In this document: one piece after another, positions 58,342-64,000 of the stretch | Numbering within the stretch: the first letter of the stretch is position 1 | Layout: every line of letters starts with the position of its first letter | From: Amycolatopsis australiensis | GTDB lineage: Bacteria; Actinomycetota; Actinomycetes; Mycobacteriales; Pseudonocardiaceae | Reading direction: 5' to 3' | DNA: 64,000 nucleotides | NCBI RefSeq assembly: GCF_900119165.1 | Contig: NZ_FPJG01000006.1 | Location: forward strand, 7,540,001-7,604,000 | Position numbers and translations under genes: made by a program | The notes under the pieces: generated by a model | Told to the model about the DNA's origin: nothing | Seen by the model: only the letters and a program-made list of their open reading frames with translations | Database searches by the model: none

Positions 58342-59511
58342 TCAATCACCCGTCAGGACCAGGCCGCTGGTCGGCACGCCGGTCCCGGCCGTGACCAGCA
58401 CCCGGGATGCGCCGCCGACCTGGTTGACCGCCGTGCCGCGGATCTGCCGGACGCCCTCAGCGATGCCGTTCATGCCGTGGATGTACGCCTCGCCCAGCTG
58501 GCCGCCGTGCGGGTTGAGCGGCAGCACGCCGTCGAGCTCCAAGGCGCCGCCGGCGATGAAGTCCTTGGCCTCGCCGCGGCCGCAGAACCCCAGCTCCTCC
58601 AGCTGCATCAGCACGTACGGCGTGAAGTGGTCGTACAGCACGGCGACGTCCACATCGGACGGTCCGAAGCCGGACTGCGCCCACAGCTGCCGCCCGACGA
58701 CGCCCATCTCCGGCAGCGCGGCCAGGTCGTCGCGGTAGTAGCTGGTCATCACGTACTGGTCCGGCCCGCTGCCCTGCGCCGCGGCGGCGATCACCGCCGG
58801 CGGGCGCGCCAGGTCGCGGGCCCGCGCCAGGCTCGTGACCACCAGGGCGACCCCGCCGTCGCTCTCCTGGCAGCAGTCGAGCAGGTGCAGGGGCTCGGCC
58901 ACCCAGCGCGACGCCTGGTGCTCCGCCAGGGTGACCGGCCGCCCGTGAAACCACGCGTTCGGGTTGGTCGCCGCGTGCTTGCGGTCGATGACCGCGACGC
59001 GCCCGAAGTCCTCGCTCGTCGCGCCGTAGTCGTGCAGGTACCGCCGCGCGACCATGGCCACCGTCGCCGCCGGCGTCGCGATGCCCATCGGGTAGTGGAA
59101 CGCGTTGTCGACGCCGGACGAGTTGACCTGCCCGGCCGCGGCCGGCGAGACCTGGCCGAAGCGCATCCCCGAGCGTTCGTTGAACGCCCGGTAGGCCACG
59201 ACGACGTCCGCGACCCCGGTCGCCACCGCCATCGCGGCCTGCTGCACGGTCGCCGCCGCCGCGCCGCCCCCGTAGTGGACGCGGCTGAAGAACTTCAGCT
59301 CCGGGATGCCCAGCTCCCGCGCGACGGCGATCTCCGCGTTGCCGTCCATGGTGAACGACACCAGACCGTCCACATCGGAGGGAGACAGCCCGGCGTCGGC
59401 CAGCGCGTGGGTGATGCACTCCGCCGCCAGGCGCAGCTCGCTGCGTCCCGAGTCCTTCGAGAACTCCGTCGCGCCGATCCCGGCGATGGCCGCCTTGCCC
59501 GCGAGCGTCAC
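58342..59511 (-). CDS. ltp2: Ltp2, steroid 17-hydroxy-acyl-CoA aldolase
   Basis: A 389-residue thiolase-fold aldolase lacking the catalytic cysteine (RVHYGGGAAAATVQQAAM at that place). Ltp2 acts with the DUF35 domain of ChsH2 to cleave the three-carbon side-chain remnant, releasing propionyl-CoA and androst-enedione. GTG 59511 overlaps chsH1 by four bases (GTGA). Last gene of the igr operon, as Rv3540c. Confidence 0.93.
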   Translation of the reverse strand: MTLAGKAAIAGIGATEFSKDSGRSELRLAAECITHALADAGLSPSDVDGLVSFTMDGNAEIAVARELGIPELKFFSRVHYGGGAAAATVQQAAMAVATGVADVVVAYRAFNERSGMRFGQVSPAAAGQVNSSGVDNAFHYPMGIATPAATVAMVARRYLHDYGATSEDFGRVAVIDRKHAATNPNAWFHGRPVTLAEHQASRWVAEPLHLLDCCQESDGGVALVVTSLARARDLARPPAVIAAAAQGSGPDQYVMTSYYRDDLAALPEMGVVGRQLWAQSGFGPSDVDVAVLYDHFTPYVLMQLEELGFCGRGEAKDFIAGGALELDGVLPLNPHGGQLGEAYIHGMNGIAEGVRQIRGTAVNQVGGASRVLVTAGTGVPTSGLVLTGD

Positions 59512-59894
59512 GGCAGGGTCACCTCCACCGTGCCGGCGACGTGCTCGCCGAGGCTGTCCACTCCGGACACCGAGACGACGACGTCGTGGCCGTCGGCCGA
59601 GACCACGCGCCCGGTGAAGGTGAGCGTGTCGTAGGCGTAGCACGGCACGCCGAGCCGGATCTTGATCGACCGGATCAGCGCTTCCGGACCGGCCCAGTCC
59701 GAGACGAACCGCTGCACCAGCCCGGTGTCGGTGAGGATGTTGAGGAAGATGTCCTTCGACCCGCGGGCCACCGCCGAGTCGCGATCGTGGTGGACGTCCT
59801 GGAAGTCGCGGGTGGCGATGGCCGTGCTGACGACGAACGTCGGCGTCGCCTCGATCGTCAGCGGCGGCAGCTCGGTCCCTTCGGCGACGGTCAT
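59508..59894 (-). CDS. chsH1: ChsH1, MaoC-like hydratase subunit
   Basis: A 128-residue MaoC-fold protein containing ATRDFQDVHHDRDSAVARGSKDIFLNIL, the hot-dog hydratase segment that supplies catalytic Asp/His. Forms a heterocomplex with ChsH2 and hydrates the C17(20)-ene CoA. Overlaps ltp2 and chsH2 by four bases each. Corresponds to Rv3541c. Confidence 0.93.
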   Translation of the reverse strand: MTVAEGTELPPLTIEATPTFVVSTAIATRDFQDVHHDRDSAVARGSKDIFLNILTDTGLVQRFVSDWAGPEALIRSIKIRLGVPCYAYDTLTFTGRVVSADGHDVVVSVSGVDSLGEHVAGTVEVTLP

Positions 59895-60808
59895 CGGGCC
59901 ACCTTCCACGCGGGCAGGGTCAGCTCGTCGTCGACCCGGACGAACGCGGCGACCACCGGAAGTCCGATGCGGACCTCCTCCGGCGCGGCGCCGATCAGCT
60001 CCGCCATCAGGCGGACCCCCTCTTCCAGCTCCACCAGTGCGACCACGAACGGGAGTGCCTTGCCCGGCACGGGCGGGTGGTGGTGCACGACGTACGAGTA
60101 CACCGTCCCCCGGCCGCTCGCCACGACGTAGTCCGGCTCGGTGTCCAGCGACCCGCCGGGCGGCATCGGGCCGGGCGGGTGGCGCAGCGTGTCCCCCCAG
60201 CGCTGGATCCGCAGTTCGCCTTCGCGCAGGCCGTCCCAGAAGAACTGCGTGTCCCGGCTGATCACCGGCCGCAGCACCGGCGCCGGCGGCGGCTCGGGCG
60301 CCGGCGGCCGGAACTTGAGGACGCGGAACATCATCTCCGCGACGGCTTCTTCCCCGGCGTACCAGGTCATCCGCGTGGTGACGAACCAGCCCTCGCCGAG
60401 CGCGGTCCGCTTCGGGCCGGCGACGCTTTCCAGCCGGGTCCGCGCCTCGACCTGCTCGCCGGGCCGCAGGTAGCGGTGGTAGGTCTGCTCGGAGTTGGTC
60501 GCGACGACCGAGGTGAACCCGGCCTCGTCGAGCAGCTCCATCATCAGGCCGAGCGGGTCGTCGGTCCCCCGCGGGACGTTCAGCCCGCCCATCGTCCACA
60601 CCTGCGCCATCGCGGGTGGCGCGACCAGTCCCTTGTGGACGCTGCGCGCGGCGAACTCCGGGTCGGTGTAGACCGGGTTGGTGTCCCCGATCGCCTCGAC
60701 CCAGTTGTTGATCATCGCCTGGTTCACCGGGTCGCGCGCCAGGCGTGGGGCGCACTCCCCGCGGGCGGCGATCTTTTCGGCGGCTTCGGTGATTTCCCGG
60801 TCGTTCAT
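59891..60808 (-). CDS. chsH2: ChsH2, MaoC-like/DUF35 fusion
   Basis: A 305-residue two-domain protein. Residues 1-165: MaoC-like (VNQAMINNWVEAIGDTNPVYTDPEFA, but with changed catalytic residues). Residues 180-305: DUF35 (QFFWDGLREGELRIQRWGDTLRHPP...), the CxxC zinc pairs being lost here, as the aligned position reads IQRWGDTL. The fusion supports channeling to Ltp2. ATG 60808 overlaps fadE29 (ATGA). Confidence 0.92.
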   Translation of the reverse strand: MNDREITEAAEKIAARGECAPRLARDPVNQAMINNWVEAIGDTNPVYTDPEFAARSVHKGLVAPPAMAQVWTMGGLNVPRGTDDPLGLMMELLDEAGFTSVVATNSEQTYHRYLRPGEQVEARTRLESVAGPKRTALGEGWFVTTRMTWYAGEEAVAEMMFRVLKFRPPAPEPPPAPVLRPVISRDTQFFWDGLREGELRIQRWGDTLRHPPGPMPPGGSLDTEPDYVVASGRGTVYSYVVHHHPPVPGKALPFVVALVELEEGVRLMAELIGAAPEEVRIGLPVVAAFVRVDDELTLPAWKVAR

Positions 60809-61959
60809 CGCGGCACCCTCGGCAGGCCCAGGCCGATCGAGGCGATCAGCTCCCGCTGGATTTCGCTGACCCCGCCGCCGAACGTCAGCACGATGTTGCG
60901 TTTCGCCGAGACGTCCAGCCAGTCCGCCAGCTCGGCGGTGTCCGGATCGGCCGGATCGCCGTGGCGCGCGACGAGCTCCTCGAGGTTCCGGCCGATCCGC
61001 TGGATCGCCTCGGAGCTGAACACCTTCGTCGCCGACGCGTCGGCCACCGCCACCGGCGCGGTCGCCGACGACACCGCGACCTGCCAGTTCAGCAGCTCGT
61101 TCACCCGCGTCACGGCCATCGCCTCGGCAAGCACGGCCCGCACGTCGGCCAGGTCCAGCAGGCCGTGCGCGGCGGCCCAGTCGCGCACGCGGCCGGCCAT
61201 GCCGCCGATGCGCCCGGCCGGGCCGAGCATGACGCGCTCGTGGTTGAGCTGCGTCGTGATCAGCCGCCAGCCTTCGTTTTCCCGGCCCACCAGCCGGTTC
61301 GCCGGCACCCGGACGTCCGAGTAGTACGTCGCGTTGACGTGGTGCGCGCCGTCGCAGGTGATGATCGGCGTCCACGAGTAGCCCGGGTCGCTAGTGTCCA
61401 CGATGAGGATGGAGATGCCCCTGTGCTTCGGCGCGTCCGGCGCGGTCCGCACGGCGAGCCAGACGTAGTCGGCGTCGTGGCCGCCGGTCGTGAAGATCTT
61501 CTGGCCGTTGACGACGTACTCGTCGCCGTCGCGCACGGCCGTGGTCCGCAGTGCCGCGAGGTCGGTGCCCGCCTCCGGCTCGGTGTAGCCGATGGCGAAG
61601 TGGATCTCGCCCGCCAGGATCTTCGGCAGGAAGAACGCCTTCTGCTCGTCCGTGCCGAACGCCTGCAGTGTCGGCCCGACCGTCTGCAACGTCACGGACG
61701 GCAGCTGCACGTCCGCGCGCGCCGCTTCGTCGACGAACAGGTGCTGTTCGATCTCGCCGAAGCCCCGGCCGCCGTATTCGACGGGCCAGCCGACGCCGAG
61801 CCGTCCGTCGCGGCCCATCCGGCGGACGATCTCGCGGAACACCGGCCCGTGCCGCTCGCGCCGCATGGCCTGGCGTTCCTCGGGGCTGATCAGCCCGGCG
61901 AAGTACTCGCGCAGTCCCGCGCGCAGTTCCCGTTGCGCCGCGGTCAGTTCGACGTGCAT
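60805..61959 (-). CDS. fadE29: FadE29/ChsE2, acyl-CoA dehydrogenase subunit
   Basis: A 384-residue acyl-CoA dehydrogenase. FAD region AIGYTEPEAGTDLAALRT and GQKIFTTGGHDADYVWLA are clear. In mycobacteria it makes an alpha2beta2 complex with FadE28 and removes hydrogen from the three-carbon side-chain CoA thioester. ATG 61959 follows fadE28 with a four-base gap. Confidence 0.93.
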   Translation of the reverse strand: MHVELTAAQRELRAGLREYFAGLISPEERQAMRRERHGPVFREIVRRMGRDGRLGVGWPVEYGGRGFGEIEQHLFVDEAARADVQLPSVTLQTVGPTLQAFGTDEQKAFFLPKILAGEIHFAIGYTEPEAGTDLAALRTTAVRDGDEYVVNGQKIFTTGGHDADYVWLAVRTAPDAPKHRGISILIVDTSDPGYSWTPIITCDGAHHVNATYYSDVRVPANRLVGRENEGWRLITTQLNHERVMLGPAGRIGGMAGRVRDWAAAHGLLDLADVRAVLAEAMAVTRVNELLNWQVAVSSATAPVAVADASATKVFSSEAIQRIGRNLEELVARHGDPADPDTAELADWLDVSAKRNIVLTFGGGVSEIQRELIASIGLGLPRVPR

Positions 61960-61963
61960 CCGC

Positions 61964-63013
61964 TCACCCCGCCACCCGGTCGCCGAGCCTGCCGAGCCGG
62001 TGCGCGGCGCCGCCGAGCGCCCGGCCGAGGTCCTTCACCGCCGAGGAAAACCGGTGCAGCGGGTACGTTTCGTCGACACCGACGCCGCCGTGCAGGTGGT
62101 GGCAGGTCGCGAGCGCCTTCGGGGCCTGCTCGGCGAGCCAGTAAGCGGCGACGTCCAGTTCGGCGTCCGCGTCGAGGCCGGAGGCCAGCCGCCACACCGC
62201 CGACGTCACGGCCAGGTGCACGGTCCGCGCGGCGACGTAGACGTCGGCGATCTGGCCGGCGACCGCCTGGAACGTCGCGAGCGGACGGCCGAACTGCGTG
62301 CGCTCGCCGACGTGCCGCACGGTCAGCGCCAGCGCGCCGGCGAGCAGCCCGTCGCCGAGCGCGAGGGCCCCGGCCACGGCGAACCGGTGCAGCGCCGCGA
62401 CGGCACCCCGGTCACCCAGCAGACCGGTCTCCTCGACGGCGACGTCGTCGAGCCGGACGGTGCACTCCGGTGTGCCGGCGGAGTTGCGCGTCGGAAGCAG
62501 GGTGACGCCGTCGGCGCGGGGGTCCACCAGGTGGACGGCGGTGCCGTACGGAGTGGACACCGGCGTGAGGATCCGCGCGGCTTGCTCGGCGTACGGGACC
62601 GCGGTCTTCACGCCGCTGAGCAGCCAGCGGCCGCCGACGGCCCGGGCGGTGGCCGCGGGCTCGGCGGTCAGCGGAGCGGACGGCTCGTGCAGCGCCGCGG
62701 TGAGCAGTGCCTCCCCGGCGGCGACGGGCGGCAGAAGGTGCGCGCGCTGCGCGGGAGTGCCGAGCGTCTCGACCGGCAGGACACCGAGAGCCAGCGCGGC
62801 GTACGCGGGCACCGGCGCGGCGGCCCGGCCGACCTCGGTCAGCACCTGGGCGACTTCGGCGACGCCGAGTCCGTCGCCCTCCAGCTCCGGGGGCAGCGCC
62901 AGTGCCAGCAAGCCGGACGACGCCAGTGCGCGCCAAACGTCGTCGTCCGAGCCGAGCACTTTCGCGGTGAGTGCGGCGATCTCGGTCTGCGTATCGTCAA
63001 GGCTGAAGTCCAC
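61964..63013 (-). CDS. fadE28: FadE28/ChsE1, acyl-CoA dehydrogenase subunit
   Basis: A 349-residue partner subunit of FadE29. It is shorter and more divergent, with conserved TQFGRPLATFQAVAGQIADVYV and HLHGGVGVDETYPLHR. GTG 63013 is preceded by GGAGGACAGGC. First gene of the igr operon, under a KstR-like site. Confidence 0.92.
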   Translation of the reverse strand: MDFSLDDTQTEIAALTAKVLGSDDDVWRALASSGLLALALPPELEGDGLGVAEVAQVLTEVGRAAAPVPAYAALALGVLPVETLGTPAQRAHLLPPVAAGEALLTAALHEPSAPLTAEPAATARAVGGRWLLSGVKTAVPYAEQAARILTPVSTPYGTAVHLVDPRADGVTLLPTRNSAGTPECTVRLDDVAVEETGLLGDRGAVAALHRFAVAGALALGDGLLAGALALTVRHVGERTQFGRPLATFQAVAGQIADVYVAARTVHLAVTSAVWRLASGLDADAELDVAAYWLAEQAPKALATCHHLHGGVGVDETYPLHRFSSAVKDLGRALGGAAHRLGRLGDRVAG

Positions 63014-63040
63014 GCCTGTCCTCCGGATCGGGCGCAATAA

Positions 63041-63054
63041 TGAAACCTGTTCTA
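63041..63054. promoter_or_regulatory. KstR-like operator of the igr operon and divergent hydrolase
   Basis: TGAAACCTGTTCTA is a full 14 of 14 match to TnnAACnnGTTnnA, 27 bases upstream of fadE28 and 48 bases before the divergent hydrolase ATG. Confidence 0.85.
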
Positions 63055-63102
63055 GTCTTAGCCGGAAAGGGCGGGCACGGCAACCCCCGGAGGAGGAGCG
63101 GC

Positions 63103-63939
63103 ATGGCGGCGACCCGGCGGCTGATCACCGTGCCGCCGACCGCCGGCGTGCCCGACCCCGTGCCGCTCGAGCTGCCCGGCCGCGGCCGGACGGTCGTCAC
63201 CGACGTCGGCCCGCGGGACGCGCCGGCGCTCCTGCTGCTGCATTCGGTGGCCTGCACCGGCCTGCTGACCTGGTATCCGGCCCTCGACGGGCTGGCGCGG
63301 CACCACCGCGTCGTCGTGTTCGACCAGCGGTGGCACGGCCGGGGCATCCGGTCCCCGGAGTTCCGGCTCGCCGACTGCGCCGAGGACGTGACGGCGGTCG
63401 CGGACGCGCTCGGCATCGAGCGGTTCGCGCTCGCCGGGTACTCGATGGGCGGCATGGTCGCCCAGCTCGTCGCCCACGCGGAACCAGAACGTGTTACCGG
63501 GCTGGTGCTGTGCTCGACGGCGAGCAACTTCCGGCGCGGGCTGCGCCAGCGCGTCGCGCTCGACGTGTTCGGCCGGACGGTGCGGCAGCTGCGCGAGCGC
63601 GTGCGGATGCCGGCCGCGCCCGTCGCGGTGCCCCGCCGGCGCGTCGAGGACTACCGGTGGGGGCTGCGCGAGTTCCGGTCGACCACGCCGTGGGAGATCG
63701 CGGTCGCCGTCGACGAGATCGGCCGGTTCGACTCGACGCCGTGGCTGCCGGCGCTGCGGCTGCCCGCGGCGGTCGTCGTGACCGCCCGCGACCGGTTCAT
63801 CGCCCCCGACCACCAGCGGTCACTGGCCCGCCGGATCCCGGGCGCGGCCACCTACGAGGTCGCCGCCGGGCACGCCGCCTGCGTGCTCGCCGCCGACCGG
63901 TGGGTGCCCGCCCTGCTCGCCGCGGTCGGTTCCCTTTGA
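63103..63939 (+). CDS. Alpha/beta-hydrolase, probable KstR-regulon member
   Basis: A 278-residue alpha/beta hydrolase with nucleophile S114 (AGYSMGG), VVFDQRWHGRG, an acid in VVVTARDRF and His in AAGHAACVL. AGGAGGAG precedes ATG 63103. It shares the KstR-like site with the igr operon, so it probably acts on a steroid or CoA intermediate; M. tuberculosis has no such gene at this place as I recall. Exact reaction unknown. Confidence 0.85.
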   Translation: MAATRRLITVPPTAGVPDPVPLELPGRGRTVVTDVGPRDAPALLLLHSVACTGLLTWYPALDGLARHHRVVVFDQRWHGRGIRSPEFRLADCAEDVTAVADALGIERFALAGYSMGGMVAQLVAHAEPERVTGLVLCSTASNFRRGLRQRVALDVFGRTVRQLRERVRMPAAPVAVPRRRVEDYRWGLREFRSTTPWEIAVAVDEIGRFDSTPWLPALRLPAAVVVTARDRFIAPDHQRSLARRIPGAATYEVAAGHAACVLAADRWVPALLAAVGSL

Positions 63940-63952
63940 GGAAGGAGTTCGG

Positions 63953-64000
63953 ATGGGACGCTTCAGCTTGCCCGAGCGGAAACCCGGCGGCCTCGACTCG
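63953..64000 (+). CDS. Partial CDS running off the window
   Basis: ATG 63953 follows GAAGGAG with good spacing, 13 bases after the hydrolase stop. It reads MGRFSLPERKPGGLDS before the end, too short to identify. Likely co-transcribed with the hydrolase. Confidence 0.6.
   Translation, partial: MGRFSLPERKPGGLDS

Noticed and set aside
63485..63498. KstR-like CAGAACGTGTTACC inside the alpha/beta-hydrolase gene.
   Set aside because: Only 12 of 14 positions match and it is intragenic with no promoter context.

Overview
The window is high-GC actinobacterial DNA with dense, often overlapping ORFs, frequent GTG starts and AGGAGG-type ribosome sites. Gene content and repeats suggest a Pseudonocardiales member, most likely Amycolatopsis or a close relative; this is inference from style and gene families, not a database match.

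The dominant theme is sterol catabolism. Five blocks resemble the KstR regulon of mycobacteria and rhodococci. (1) 7295-14815: nitronate monooxygenase, FadD19-like CoA ligase, EchA19-like hydratase, then a DUF35 protein with Ltp4 and Ltp3 (side-chain activation and aldol cleavage). (2) 17563-20179: divergent cyp125 and fadA5. (3) 47012-52099: hsaA-hsaD-hsaC-hsaB plus a second KstD-family flavoprotein (rings A/B). (4) 52199-57128: kstD, kshA, a small Cys protein, kshB and a MaoC-type enoyl-CoA hydratase in one overlapping operon. (5) 58342-63013: the igr operon fadE28-fadE29-chsH2-chsH1-ltp2, divergent from an alpha/beta hydrolase. Nine sites close to TnnAACnnGTTnnA (the KstR operator pattern) lie before these units and nowhere else that I judged credible.

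Between these blocks are unrelated modules: class I fumarase and secreted/lipoprotein genes (1-4200); a GntR-permease pair and a trypsin-like protease (4257-7254); a BrkB-type membrane protein, a minisatellite-like GC repeat and a transglutaminase (14816-17507); a membrane NPCBM-like protein paired with a TIR-NPCBM protein (21232-23193); a four-gene uptake/hydrolysis operon divergent from a double AsnC regulator (23207-28347); a DUF1996 protein (28957-30261); an ECF sigma/anti-sigma pair divergent from a five-gene apparent trans-membrane redox chain (30540-35733); an MFS/LysR pair (36042-38434); an AraC-VOC-MFS-half AraC-UvrA-like resistance operon (38493-43209); and desaturase, MBL and Smr genes (43452-45791).

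Two pseudogenes are visible (10954-11532 and 45725-46179). No rRNA, tRNA, CRISPR array, transposase, integrase or phage gene was seen. The most system-like novel candidates are the ECF-linked redox operon at 31333-35733 and the TIR/NPCBM gene pair at 21232-23193.
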